DNA of 64,000 bases from Nocardia lijiangensis NBRC 108240 (GTDB lineage: Bacteria; Actinomycetota; Actinomycetes; Mycobacteriales; Mycobacteriaceae): the NCBI RefSeq assembly GCF_001613045.1, contig NZ_BDBP01000001.1, forward strand, positions 62,001 through 126,000. The letters run 5' to 3'. The position numbers were made by a program, and so were the translations under genes. The notes beneath the pieces are model-generated. The model worked only from the letters and a program-made list of their open reading frames with translations, was not told the DNA's origin and made no database searches. Positions within the stretch are counted from its first letter, which is position 1. Each line of letters opens with the position of its first letter. Shown here piece by piece: positions 35,774 to 47,100 of this stretch.

Positions 35774-37825
35774 TCAGTAGACGTAGACCACCGCGTTCTC
35801 ACCGCCGGTGCAGGTCACGACCTGGCCGTCGGCCGCGCAGGTCATCGTGTAGGCCCGGCCGGTGACCGGGCTCGTGGCCACCACCGACCGCGATCCGCCC
35901 GTGCTGCCCGCCGCGGTGTAGGCCTTGCGCACTTCCTCGGCGAACGGGCAGCTGGTGACCGAGTTGCCGATGGCGGCCCTGGAGAAGGCGCCGGATGCTT
36001 GTCCCGCGCCGCAGGGTGTCGCGCCGGCGGGGAGGGTGGCCGAGGTCGCCGACGTCGAGGTCCGGGCGGTCGTCGTCGGCGCGGCCGAGGCCGCGGGCAC
36101 GCGCGCCGAGGTCAGGGACGCGCCCGCCTTGCCTTCGGAGGCGGTGTTGGCCGGCGCATCACGGGAGCTCATCGTCTGCCAGACGACCGCGCCCGAGACG
36201 GTGACCACGACGATCACCAGCACCGCGAACAGCAGGGGCAGCACGACGGACCGCCGCGGCTCCGACGGGGAGTAGGGGTCGTAGCGTTCGCCGTAGGCGT
36301 CGTACCCGTGCGGCGGATACTGTTCGCCGCCCGGTCCCTGCGCGGCGTAATCCGCGTAGGTCGGCTGCGGGACGGGTTGCGCGCCGTGCCGCGGCTGGGG
36401 CGGCGGGGCGAACGGCGATTCCGGGTAGCGCTGAGTCTCCGGTGCGGCTTGCGGCACGTCGGGGACGGGGGACGCGTAGCGCTGGGTCTCCGGCGCGGCC
36501 TGCGGTATTTCGGGGACGGGGGACGCGTAGCGCTGGGTCTCCGGCGCGGCCTGCGGTATTTCGGGGACCGGGGACGCGTAGCGCTGGGTCTCCGGCGCGG
36601 TGAACTGCGCGGGCTCGGACGCCGGGTACTGATCCGCGTACCGGGGTTCGTTGTACTGGGTTTCGTTGTACTGGGTTTCGGCGTACTGGTTCTCGGTGTA
36701 CTGGGGTTCGGCGTACCGCTGGGACTCCGGGTACAGGTGCGCGTCGGGGAACGGCCGCACCTGCGGCAGCGGTCCGGTCGGCGGCGCCGGGGTCTGCTGG
36801 GGCGGCAGCGGGGTGAACTGGATGTCGGCGGGACGGATCTCGGTCGGTGCGGTCGGATGGATGATCGCGGGAACCGACAACTCCCCGGTGGCTTCCGGCG
36901 GCACCGCCCCGCGCCCGGTCGGATCCGATTTCCCGAACCTGGCGGGATCGGGCGCGCGCACGACGAAGGTCGGTCCGGGCGCGGCGGGCGACGGCGATCC
37001 CACCACCGCGCGGGCCGCGCGCGCCAGCTCGCTCGCGGACGCGAAACGGTCCGCGGGATCCTTCGCCATGCCGCGGGCGATCACGTCGTCCAGGCCGGGC
37101 GTGATTCCCGCGCGTTCGGCGCTCGGCCGCGGCGGCGGATCGGACAGATGGGACTTGATCAGCACGCTCATGCTCGCCGCCGGGAACGGCGTTGCCCCGG
37201 TGAGGCATTCGTGCAGTACGCAGGCCAGCGAGTAGATGTCGGCGCGACCGGTCACCGGACCGACGTCGAAACGCTCCGGCGCCATGTAGATGTAGGAGCC
37301 GACCGCCATGCCGACCTGGGTCACCGCCGAGTCGCCCTCGGTGTGGGCGATGCCGAAATCGACCAGGTAGGCGAAGTCGGCGTCGGTGACGAGAATGTTG
37401 GCGGGTTTGACGTCGCGGTGCACCAAACCGTCGGCGTGCGCGGCATCCAGCGCGGCGGCGATCTGTTCGATGATGAAGACGGCGCGTTCCGGGCTCAACG
37501 GCCCCTGCCCGCGCAGGATCGAGCGTAGGTCGACCCCGTTGACCAACCGCATGTCGATGAACAGGACGCCGTCGATCACGCCCCAGTCGTGGATCGGGAT
37601 GACGTGCGGCTCGGCGAGCCGGGCAGCGGCCTGCGATTCCCTGCGGAAACGCACCTGGTACACCGGGTCTTTGGCGAGTTCCTCGGACAGCAGCTTGACC
37701 GCGACCACCCGGTCCTTCACCGTGTCGTAGGCCTCGTAGACCTCGCCCATGCCGCCCTTGCCCAGCAGCGAGCGCAACTCGTACGACCCGAACCGACTAC
37801 CGACTCGCCATCCCGGTCCGACCAC
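35774..37825 (-). CDS. Receptor-type Ser/Thr protein kinase
   Basis: This 683-residue kinase has a Hanks-type domain (~12-270): GKGGMGEVYEAYD loop, VAVKLL lysine, HRDVKPANIL catalytic loop, DFGIA. A ~250-residue Pro/Gln/Tyr-rich linker follows, with three copies of APETQRYASPVP and several QYxE units. One membrane helix lies at ~525-550. The C-terminal outer domain of ~130 residues has four Cys and the pattern SCPFAEEVRKAY...SPVTGRAYTMTC, seen in other mycobacterial secreted proteins. GTG at 37825 is preferred because GGAGG precedes it; ATG at 37843 is the alternative. It probably senses an extracytoplasmic signal. The kinase lies tail-first toward the neighbouring two-component genes. Confidence 0.9.
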   Translation of the reverse strand: MVGPGWRVGSRFGSYELRSLLGKGGMGEVYEAYDTVKDRVVAVKLLSEELAKDPVYQVRFRRESQAAARLAEPHVIPIHDWGVIDGVLFIDMRLVNGVDLRSILRGQGPLSPERAVFIIEQIAAALDAAHADGLVHRDVKPANILVTDADFAYLVDFGIAHTEGDSAVTQVGMAVGSYIYMAPERFDVGPVTGRADIYSLACVLHECLTGATPFPAASMSVLIKSHLSDPPPRPSAERAGITPGLDDVIARGMAKDPADRFASASELARAARAVVGSPSPAAPGPTFVVRAPDPARFGKSDPTGRGAVPPEATGELSVPAIIHPTAPTEIRPADIQFTPLPPQQTPAPPTGPLPQVRPFPDAHLYPESQRYAEPQYTENQYAETQYNETQYNEPRYADQYPASEPAQFTAPETQRYASPVPEIPQAAPETQRYASPVPEIPQAAPETQRYASPVPDVPQAAPETQRYPESPFAPPPQPRHGAQPVPQPTYADYAAQGPGGEQYPPHGYDAYGERYDPYSPSEPRRSVVLPLLFAVLVIVVVTVSGAVVWQTMSSRDAPANTASEGKAGASLTSARVPAASAAPTTTARTSTSATSATLPAGATPCGAGQASGAFSRAAIGNSVTSCPFAEEVRKAYTAAGSTGGSRSVVATSPVTGRAYTMTCAADGQVVTCTGGENAVVYVY

Positions 37826-37876
37826 CCCGTGCAACCTCCACATCCCAGGCGGCGACCCATCGCTGCGGGCTGCCCG

Positions 37877-38566
37877 TCAAAGAGTGGATTCTCCGGGTGC
37901 GACCACCCCGTGGTCAAACGCAAAGACGATCGCGGCCGCCCGATCTCGCAGGTCGAGCTTGCCGAATATGTGTCCGACATGGCTTTTCACGGTGACTTCC
38001 GAGATCCCCAGCTGCCTGGCGATTTCCGCGTTCGCGCGGCCGCGGCCGATGAGTTCGAGCACCTCGTACTCGCGCGCGGTCAAGTCCGCGAGCCTGCTGT
38101 CGGCGCGGGTGCTGACCGGACGGACCGTTCGATAGGTCGACAGCACCCGGCCGGTCACCGAGGGATCGAGCCACGCACCGCCGGTGGCTACCATCCGCAC
38201 CGCGCGGATCAGGTCCTCGGCGGGTGAATCCTTGAGGATGAACCCGGCGGCGCCCGCACGCAGCGCGCCGGACAGCAGCTGGTCGTCGTCGAACGTGGTG
38301 AGCACCAGCACCGGCGGCGCGCCCTCGACGGTGCGTAGCAGCCGGGTGGCGTCGATGCCGCCGACGCGTTTCATCCGCAGATCCATCAGCACCACGTCCG
38401 GTTTGGCGGCGGCCACCGCGGCGGGCACCTCGTCGCCGTCGGCGCATTCGGTCACCAGGAAACCGTCGCGACGGCGCAGGATGCGGCGCAGTCCGCCGCG
38501 CACCAGCTCCTGATCGTCGACGACGAGGACGGCGATGACGTCGGCGTCCGGCGCTGCGGCTGTCAC
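37877..38566 (-). CDS. NarL/LuxR-family response regulator (system 1)
   Basis: This 229-residue regulator has an N-terminal receiver domain (VLVVDDQELVR, phospho-acceptor D in VVLMDLRM, LTTFDDD, K in FILKDSP) and a C-terminal LuxR helix-turn-helix (LTAREYEVLELIGRGRANAEIARQLGISEVTVKSHVGHI). Its GTG overlaps the kinase stop (GTGA), so it forms one unit with the sensor. It is the likely binder of the palindrome at 39997-40014 in front of the ABC exporter operon. Confidence 0.95.
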   Translation of the reverse strand: MTAAAPDADVIAVLVVDDQELVRGGLRRILRRRDGFLVTECADGDEVPAAVAAAKPDVVLMDLRMKRVGGIDATRLLRTVEGAPPVLVLTTFDDDQLLSGALRAGAAGFILKDSPAEDLIRAVRMVATGGAWLDPSVTGRVLSTYRTVRPVSTRADSRLADLTAREYEVLELIGRGRANAEIARQLGISEVTVKSHVGHIFGKLDLRDRAAAIVFAFDHGVVAPGESTL

Positions 38567-39939
38567 GCGCCCTCCCGCATGGCGTTCCACGCACGGAAGC
38601 CGGCGGGCGGTGGCACGCCGACGGCGTCGACGAACAACCCCGGCAGCGAACACGACGTCCACGCCTTGGTCGCGACCAGCGGAAACTCCGCGCGCACCGA
38701 CCAGCCGTCCTCGGTGGGTCCCGCGGTCAGCCGTCCGCCGAGCAGCTCCGCGCGCTGCCACATGCCGGACAGACCCATGCCGTGCCCACGCTGGGCGGGC
38801 AGTCCGCCGGGCAGTGTGTTGCTCACGGTGAGCGCGGCCGTGGCATCGTCCACCGCGAGCAGGACGGTCGCCGTCGCGCCCGGCGCGTGCTTGACCACGT
38901 TGGCCAGTGACTCCTGACCGATGCGATACAGCGCAAGACCCACCGCCGCCGACACCGGGGACAGATCGTCGGTGCACCGGTACCGCACGTCGAGTCCGGC
39001 ACGGACGAAATCGCCGACCAGGTCTTCGATGTCGCCGACGCTCGGTTCCGGGACCAGCTTCGAGGGCCGCTTGTCCAGCACCCCCACGGTGCGCCGGATG
39101 TCGGCCATCGCCTGGCGGCCGAGGCGTTCGGCGTCGACAAGGGCCTCCACCGCCTCGTCCACATCGCGGTCGGTTTCCAGCGCGTGCCTGGCCGCGGTGA
39201 GGTGCAGCAGCGTGATGCTCAGCGAATGCGCGATCACGTCGTGCACCTCGCGGGCGATCCGGCGGCGCTCCTCCTCGGCCGCCTGGGCCGCGCGCATGTC
39301 CTGATAGTGGCGTTCCTGGTAGAGGAAGCGGCGCTGGTACTGCAGCATCAGTCCGCACAGGAGCCCGAGCAAGATGCCGATGCTGTACATCGGCAGTCCT
39401 TCGAAGCGTTCGGTGTCGGCGCTCCACAGCACGTGGCCGAACAGGTCGAAGGCCACCAGTTCGGCTACCGCCGCGACCGCCACCGCGACCCCGACCCGCA
39501 CCGACGCGATCGCCGCCACCTCGCCGACGACAATGACGAGCACGAACGGCGCGAAATCCGTCGAGACCGGTTGGAGCAGGAACAGTGCCGCCGCGGCCAT
39601 CCCACACACGCCGAGGGTTGCGGGATTGGGCACGACGCCGAACAGGCAGAACGCCGGGAGCGAGATGAACAGCAGCAACATGGCCACCAACGGCAACGCG
39701 GTCGGGAAGTAGTCGTGCCGCTGCACGGTCGCCGCGACGCCGATCACGAAGGTCATGATGTCGGCGATGATGATCACCTTCGGCGGATAGTCGAACGGCA
39801 GCTCCGTCACAGCGCGGTGGAACGTTCCGACCGGATCGCGCACGAACGCGCGGACACGATCTCGCGGACGCCCGCGCTGTCGCGACGGAGCCGCCTGCCG
39901 GGCGCCCGCCGGCGAAGGGATGGCCTGCGTCACATCCAT
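38563..39939 (-). CDS. Sensor histidine kinase (system 1)
   Basis: This 458-residue NarX/DesK-type (HisKA_3) kinase has five to six membrane helices (~50-210), a DHp segment with phospho-acceptor His in AREVHDVIAHSLSI, and a C-terminal HATPase (LYRIGQESLANVVKHAPG, GHGMGLSGMWQR). It should phosphorylate the response regulator encoded next in the operon. The short extracytoplasmic loops suggest sensing in the membrane, as in bacitracin- or envelope-stress sensors, which often neighbour ABC exporters as here. Confidence 0.93.
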   Translation of the reverse strand: MDVTQAIPSPAGARQAAPSRQRGRPRDRVRAFVRDPVGTFHRAVTELPFDYPPKVIIIADIMTFVIGVAATVQRHDYFPTALPLVAMLLLFISLPAFCLFGVVPNPATLGVCGMAAAALFLLQPVSTDFAPFVLVIVVGEVAAIASVRVGVAVAVAAVAELVAFDLFGHVLWSADTERFEGLPMYSIGILLGLLCGLMLQYQRRFLYQERHYQDMRAAQAAEEERRRIAREVHDVIAHSLSITLLHLTAARHALETDRDVDEAVEALVDAERLGRQAMADIRRTVGVLDKRPSKLVPEPSVGDIEDLVGDFVRAGLDVRYRCTDDLSPVSAAVGLALYRIGQESLANVVKHAPGATATVLLAVDDATAALTVSNTLPGGLPAQRGHGMGLSGMWQRAELLGGRLTAGPTEDGWSVRAEFPLVATKAWTSCSLPGLFVDAVGVPPPAGFRAWNAMREGA

Positions 39940-39996
39940 GCTGCCAGGCTAGTCGGCCGAACGACGCGGACGCATCGTTCCGGGAACGGTCCGCCT

Positions 39997-40014
39997 CTCC
40001 TACCACGGTAGGAG
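39997..40014. promoter_or_regulatory. Palindromic operator, likely for response regulator 1
   Basis: CTCCTACC-AC-GGTAGGAG is a perfect 8-bp inverted repeat between the divergent sensor kinase and ABC operon. It is centred ~67 bp before the predicted transcription start of the latter, an activator position. Similar TACC-N2-GGTA elements occur near the second two-component system. Confidence 0.6.
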
Positions 40015-40059
40015 TTCGATTCTCGTCCGCGGCACGACGACACCCTGGCCCGCGCTCCG

Positions 40060-40065
40060 TAGCGT
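40060..40065 (+). promoter_or_regulatory. Putative -10 box of the ABC exporter operon
   Basis: TAGCGT with a poor -35, downstream of the palindrome. This is compatible with activator-dependent transcription of the small gene and the ABC genes. Confidence 0.45.
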
Positions 40066-40130
40066 TGGCCGCATCCTCGCCGTACGGCCTGATCGGCGGT
40101 GCGGCGGACGCATCACGAAAGGCCGATGTC

Positions 40131-40451
40131 ATGTCCTGGGAAGATCAACACGCTCGGACCGAAATCGTGCACACCGTGCTCGCCCGCGCCGCGGTCGATC
40201 CCGAAAGCCCCGACCTGTTCGCGGGGATCGAGGGGCTGGATCGACTGTTCGGCGGCCCGGAGGGTGTGCTGCTCACCCTGAGATACCGGTGGCAACTGCA
40301 CTTGGACGTCAAAATGGAGCAGGCATTGACGCAGGGGCAATCCGCGGTCGAGGCCTATCTCGAGCTCGCTGCGGAACAGCCTGCGCTGCGCGCGGTGCTC
40401 GATTGCCAGTATCGTCGCCGCCATCTGATGTCCGAGGCGCTGGCACGATAG
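40131..40451 (+). CDS. Small helical protein of the ABC exporter operon
   Basis: This soluble protein of 106 residues has no signal peptide or membrane segment and is mostly helical. ATG has GAAAGG upstream. It precedes the ATPase gene by 34 nt and follows the predicted promoter, so it is the first gene of the exporter operon. No family recognised. It may be an accessory or regulatory subunit. Confidence 0.7.
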   Translation: MSWEDQHARTEIVHTVLARAAVDPESPDLFAGIEGLDRLFGGPEGVLLTLRYRWQLHLDVKMEQALTQGQSAVEAYLELAAEQPALRAVLDCQYRRRHLMSEALAR

Positions 40452-40485
40452 CACCCGAGAGACGAAAGAAAGTGGGGGACCGGCT

Positions 40486-41234
<749 letters not shown>

Positions 41235-41238
<4 letters not shown>

Positions 41239-43727
41239 TCCGGGCCGGATGGGATCGGCTGCGGCTGTTCAACATCGGCGAACTGCTCGCACATCGCGGG
41301 CGCACCGTCATGTCCCTGACGGTGATGGGCGTGTCCGCCTCGCTGCTGGTCGCGGTGCTGAGCATCTCCGGTTCGGTGACCGGGTCGGTGGACCAGCTCG
41401 CCAAGGCGCTCGGCGGGAAGGCGGTGCTGGAGATCACCGGCATCACCGACGCGGGCTTCGATCAGCAACTGCTGCCGCACATCACCGCGACCCCTGGCGT
41501 CGGCACGGCGGTGCCGATGCTGCGCGCACAGCTCGGCGCGGGCGAGGATCGCGCGCTGCTGCTCGGCGCCGACACGAGCATCACGGCGCTCGGCAGCGAA
41601 CTCACCGGGCCGATGAGCGCACAGGCAGGCAAACTGGTCACCACGCCCAACGGCGTGCTGGTCGGCGCCGCGATGGGCCACGCCGAGGGTGACCGGTTCC
41701 CGCTCGGCACGGGCACCGTCACGGTGGCGGGGGTGCTCGACGCCGAGGCGTCGGACAAGCTCAACGGCGGCCACATCATCGCCGCCCCACTGGGATTGGC
41801 GCAGCAGCTGACCGACCGGGCCGGCAAGCTGGACTCGGTGCAGATCATCGCGGCCGACGGCGCCGACGTCGACGAGCTACGCGCCGCGCTCACCGCGGCG
41901 GTGGACGGGCGCGCCGTCGTCGCCGATCCGGATCTGCGCACCGCGCAGGCTAGCGGGGCGATCCAGATCGTCCGCTACTCGACACTGATGTCCTCGGCCG
42001 CCGCGCTGATCGTCTCGGCGTTCCTGATCTACAACGCGATGAGCATGGCGGTCGCCCAACGCAGGCCGACGCTGTCGCTGCTGCGCGCCATCGGCGGCAA
42101 GCGCGGCCCGATGGTGCGCGATCTGCTGGCCGAAGCCGCGTTGCTCGGCGTGCTCGGCAGCGCGTTCGGCGCGGTCGTCGGTATGTTCATGGGCCGCGTT
42201 GCGATCGACCGCCTGCCCGCCGCCATGGTGCAGTCGGTGGAGGCGCGCACCGAGTACATGGTGCCGAGCTACGCGATTCCGGCCGCGGTGGCGGCCTGCG
42301 TGCTGGCCAGTGTCATCGCCGCCGCTCTCGCCGCCAGGCAGGTCTACAAGGTGCAGCCGATCGAGGCGCTGGCGCCGGTCGGCGTCGGCCAGTCCGATTC
42401 GGTTCGCCCGCTGCTGCGCTGGGCCGCGGCGATCGTGGGCATCGGGCTGGCGGTGGCTGCCGTCCTCGTCGCCAGGGCCGACCTGGGCAGGCTTTCGCTC
42501 GGGTCCATCACGATGTCGTTCGCGGCGGCGGTGCTCGTCTGCTTCGCGGCCACCGGACCCATCGTGCGCACCGCCGCGGCGATCGCCCGCCGCTTCGGCG
42601 CACCCGGCGCACTCGGCTCGACCACCCTGGAACGGGCGCCGCGCCGGGTCTGGGCGACGGCGATGACCGTGCTGATCGGCGTGTCCGCCACCGTGGCGAT
42701 GGGCGGCGCGTCCACCAACATGGTCGACTCGGCCACCGCCAGCTTCGAGGACCTCGGCAACACCGACGTCTATGTGAGTCCTACGGCGATGGAGCAGTTC
42801 CCGACCGGACCGGTACTGCCCGCCGAACTGAAGGACGCCATCGCGAAGGTGCCCGGCGTCGAACAGGTGAATCCCGTGCAGATGGCCTTCGCCACCCTCG
42901 GCACCGGGCGCGTCATGCTGCAGGGCTATCCGACCGTGCGGGGCGAGGTGCGCTCGAGCTCCGTCGACCGGAATGTGGTGCCGCGCATGACGACCGGCGA
43001 GGGCGTGGTGATCTCTCGCGACGTGGCGCGCTCACTCGACGTGAGTACCGGGTCGGAGCTGACCCTGCAGACCCCGACCGGTCCGCACCGGGTCGAGGTG
43101 TTGCAGGTGATCCCGTACATGTCCGCGATCTCGGGCATCGTCATGATGGACGTGGAATACCTGCGGCAGTGGTATCAGCGACCGGGCGAGACCCTCCTGG
43201 CCATCGAGACCGAGCCGGGCGCGGACGCGGACGCGGTGCAGGCGGCCGTCCGCGCCGCCGTGCCGGAGCAGATCCACGTGACCTCGGGCGCGGACGCCGT
43301 GACCGCGATCTCGTCCAGCATGCGGCAGGGTTCGGTGATGAGCCGGGCGATCCTGTGGATCGTCGTGCTGGTGGCGACCATCGCGCTGCTGAACACCCTG
43401 ATGCTCTCGGTGCTCGAACGTCGCCGCGAACTCGGCGTGCTGCGCGCCATGGGAACCAGCCGCAAATTCCTGCTGCGCTCGGTGCTCGCCGAGGCGGCGG
43501 GCATCGGACTCATCGGCGCGACAATAGGTCTCGCGGTGGGCGCGGCGGTCCAGTATCTGGCCACCGTCGCCATCGGCCACGCCATGACCATCGACATCGT
43601 CTACGAGCCGAGCCCGATGCTGCTGGTCTACGGCACCGCCGCCCTCGGCCTCGCCCTGCTCGGCTCCATCCCGCCCGCATTGCGTGCGGCGCGGATGCCG
43701 ATCGTGGAGGCGTTGGCGGTCGACTGA
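41235..43727 (+). CDS. FtsX-like ABC transporter permease
   Basis: An 830-residue permease with two FtsX/MacB_PCD modules: an N-terminal helix, a periplasmic domain, then three helices (~250-375), repeated in the second half (helix ~475, outer domain to ~690, helices ~700-825). Cytoplasmic coupling motifs LSLLRAIGGKR and LGVLRAMGTSRKF appear after the second helix of each half. Its last ~80 nt are duplicated 250 bp downstream in a rearranged copy. Confidence 0.93.
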
Positions 43728-43728
43728 G

Positions 43729-43780
43729 CGGGATGATGTCGGCGGCGCTGCGCTATCGCCGCGGCGCCGACATCATCCCG
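43729..43780. terminator. Long hairpin after the ABC permease
   Basis: A perfect 16-bp inverted repeat, CGGGATGATGTCGGCG and its complement at 43765-43780, with a 20-nt loop directly after the permease stop. It is probably a terminator, though it lacks a T tract. The duplicated copy near 43980 retains only the left arm. Confidence 0.65.
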
Positions 43781-43832
43781 GCACCGCCGGACATCCACGC
43801 GGCGCCGCCGCAACCCTCGCAGCGCCGCCGAA

Positions 43833-43898
43833 ATGGCGCCGTCGTTCACCACTCCGCCAGCTCGTCCGCGGTAGACAGCAACGGCAGCTGGGGATTCG
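43833..43898 (-). repeat. Partial duplicate of the large kinase 3' end
   Basis: About 66 nt similar to 44183-44248; on the minus strand it still reads DELAEW before an early stop. Confidence 0.75.
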
Positions 43899-43900
43899 GA

Positions 43901-43997
43901 CTCGCCCTGCTCGGCTCCAACCCGCCCGCATTGCGTGCGGCGCGGATGCCGATTGTGAGGGCGATGCGGTCGACTGAGCGTGATGTCGTCGGCGGCG
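43901..43997 (+). repeat. Partial duplicate of the ABC permease 3' end
   Basis: About 97 nt nearly identical to 43650-43747 (CTCGCCCTGCTCGGCTCC ... GTCGACTGAGCG), with scattered substitutions and short indels. No start, no function as coding sequence. Confidence 0.85.
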
Positions 43998-44177
43998 TGG
44001 AAGTCGATACGAGGCGAGAGAGTCTGTCGTCACACAGGTTTCATACGCATCACAGCGTCGGTGCCTATGTGAAGCATGTCGAGAGTCTGTGGATCGAAGG
44101 CATGGGGGATCCAGGGCTGCGTACTGGAAGCGGAGTGCGATTCGTTGCGGCGGCATGGAGTGCCGCCACCCCCGTCA

Positions 44178-47100
44178 TCACAGTGGCGCTGTCGTCCACC
44201 ACTCCGCGAGCTCGTCCTCGGCAGGGGGCAGCGGTACCTGGGGATTTCGGGCGGGGCCCCGATGGCTCGCGTACACAAGGTAATTCGCGTGAGTCGTCTC
44301 GGAGGGGAAGCCGACCACGAGTCTCGCCGTGTAGTAGTAGGACGGCACTGGTCCCGGCGGATCCGCCCTGATCCACAGGTGCTGGGTGAAGGGCACACCC
44401 GACTTGCGCCCCGGCGTCGCGGCGTTGGCGGGCAGCTTCTCGACGACCGAGCGCGCCGCGGCAGCGGACTGGTACTCCAGCACGGTGTAGCTCATGCCGA
44501 ACGGGTTGCCGACGTCGCGACGGCATTCCCAGGCGAGGATCCACGGGCTGGAGGTGAGCGCCTCCTCGTCGATGTTCAACCGATCCCCGCGCTTCTCGGC
44601 GTAGCAGGTGGCTTCGTCGTAGCCCTCGCCAATGCTGCCCTCCTCCTGCGGCAGCAACGTCGGGAACGCTCGCCTGCTCGCCGCCAGCGGATCCGGGGCA
44701 GGCGCGGGCGAAGCCGCCTTCGGTAGGGCTGTCGCCGGGGCCGCCGCGGTCTCCTGCCCCGAATCGGACCGTGACACGAGCACGACGACCGCCCCAACCG
44801 CGAGCGCGACGACCACCACCAGCCCCAGCGCGAGCACACCGAACACCCCGGCGAGCCCGCGGCGCGGCGGCACCGGCTGGACCCCTGGGTGATTCGGCCC
44901 GTGCGGTGGATATCCGGGAGGTGGACCGGATGCCCCGTTTACCGGCCCCGGCATCGGCGGCACGACCGGCGGCGGCGCGGCGCGGCCCGGTGAGGGCGCA
45001 ACCGCGGAGCCCCGCCGCTGCGCACCGCCCGCAACCGCGCCGGACTGCGCACTCCCCATCGGCGATACACCCGGAGCTTCGAGATGACCGCCCGCAGGCC
45101 ACGACTTCTCTTCGCCGCCAATGGCTTCTGCTCCGGGCATCGGCGGTACGACCGGCGGCCCGACGAGACTCGGTGACGGCGTTGCAGCAGAGTCCCGCCG
45201 CTGCGCACCGCCCTCGGCTCCGCCGGACTCCTCGCTCTCTACCTGCGATGCTCCCGCAGGTTCGGGACGATGGCTCGCAGACGACGGCTTCTCTTCGCCG
45301 CCAACGGCTTCCGCTCCCGGCCGAGGCGACTCGGATGAACCCGCGGCCGCCGACTGCGACAACGCATCACCCTGGCCCGGCGCGGCAGCATCCTGCGAAG
45401 ACGGTTGCGGCGGCTCCGAATGGCCTCCCAGCGTCGATGATTCCTGCCCCCTCGCCATGCCTTCCTGCTCGGGCGGCATGTCTGAACCAGACGCCGCCCC
45501 ACCGGCCTGCGCCCCGGCTACTTCACCGCTTCGCACGGACGCACCCTCGGGTGCGCCTACCGCGGCCTCGCCGTGCATCGACGGAGCGCCACCCGAATCG
45601 GCCGTCGCCACCTCGACCGGCTGCGATGCTCCCGGAACTGACGGCAGAATGCTCTCTTCGAAAGCGTTCGGCGACACCGATATCGGAGCAGACTGCGGCG
45701 GAACCGGCGGCTGCGGCACTGGGGCGGCTAACGGCTCCGCCGCAGCAGGCTGACCAACTCCGGGCGGAGAAGCGTTCGGCGGCAACGGCATCGGAGCCGA
45801 TTGCCGAGGAACTGGCGGCTGCGACGCCCAGTCGGCCAATGGCTGCGCGGCGGCAGGTTGGCCCGAGCTGGGCTGAGATACATTGGGCGGCAACGGTACC
45901 GGCGCTGGTTGCGGCTGCCCCGGCGGCTGCGGCAGCGGCTGCTGCATCGGGTCGGCCGACCGCTGCGCCGCGAAGTCTTGGGCCGATCCAGACTGCGATG
46001 CGTTCGGCGGAACCGAAATCGGGGCAGGCTGCGGTGGCACCAGCTCAGCCAACGGCTGCGCCGGGGCTGGTTGGCCCGAACCAGGCGAAGGCGCATTGGG
46101 CGGCATAGTTACCGGCGCAGATTGCAGTGGCGCTGGCAGCTGCGGCGACGACTGTACGGCGGCAGGTTGGCCCGGTCCGGGGGCAGGTCCTTTCGGCGGC
46201 GACGGAATCGGAGCCGGCTGCGGTGGAACGGGCGGCTGCGACGAAGGACCAGCCAACGGCTCCACCCCGCGCTGGCCCGCTCCAGGCGGAGATGCACTGG
46301 GCGGCACCGGCATCGGCGCAGGTTGCGGAACCTGCGATTGCGCCGCCGGGGCAGCCGACGATTGCACCGCGGCAGGCTGACCCGCTCCAGGCGACGGTGC
46401 GTTCGGCGGCACCGGCGCAGGATGCGGCAAACCCGGCTGCTGCGACGATGGGGCAGCCAACGGCTCCGCCGCAGCAGGTTGGCCTACTCCAGACGGAGAT
46501 GCGTTCGGCGGCACCGGTTGCGCGACGGGTGGTTGGCCTGAACCAGGCGGAGAAGCGTTCGGCGGCACCGGTATCGGCCCAGGATGCGGCGGAACCGGCG
46601 ACTGTTGTACAGGCATGGCCGGCGGTTGCACTACTCCCGGGCGACCCGGCGGCACATTCGGCGGGACCGGAATCGCAGCCGGATGATGTGGCGGCGGAAT
46701 CGGCGGAGGAGGGACCTGCATCGGAACCGGTTGCGGCGGAATCGGTTGCGGTGGCATCGGTTGCGGTGGCATCGGCCGTGCCGGGTGCATCGGCAAGGGT
46801 TGGGGGTAGCCGGGTGGCGCCGGGTACGGCTGGGGCGCGTAGGCGGGTGGGGGGAGGACCGGTAGCGGGGGCGGTCCGACCGCGGTGAGGGCCTTGCGGG
46901 CGGCGGAGGCGAATTCGGCGCACGAGCGGTAGCGGTGTTCCGGGCGTTTCGCCATGCCCGCCGCGAGCACCGCGTCCAGGGCGGGATTCAGGCTGGGCCT
47001 GCGCAGCCGGACCGAAGGCAACGGGAGTTGGAGGTGGCCGTGGATGATGTCGGCGGGGTTGTCGGCATCGAACGGCCCGACGCCGGCCAGCAGCCAGTAC

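Larger units (their letters stand above)
43728..44177. other. Rearranged junction with partial copies of both flanking gene ends
   Basis: No intact gene. The segment 43901-43997 is a diverged copy of the permease 3' end (43650-43747). The segment 43833-43898 is a diverged copy of the large kinase's 3' end (44183-44248), reading ...DELAEW then TGA on the minus strand. The junction has therefore been duplicated and recombined, leaving remnants in reverse order. 43998-44177 shows no similarity I can detect. Confidence 0.75.

Noticed and set aside
35623..35865. Possible small + strand gene before the kinase end
   Set aside because: Runs into the kinase gene antisense and becomes an arginine-rich shadow; no ribosome site.
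36600..36740. CRISPR-like repeat in the first kinase gene
   Set aside because: The periodicity is in frame and encodes QYxE/APETQRYASPVP protein repeats.
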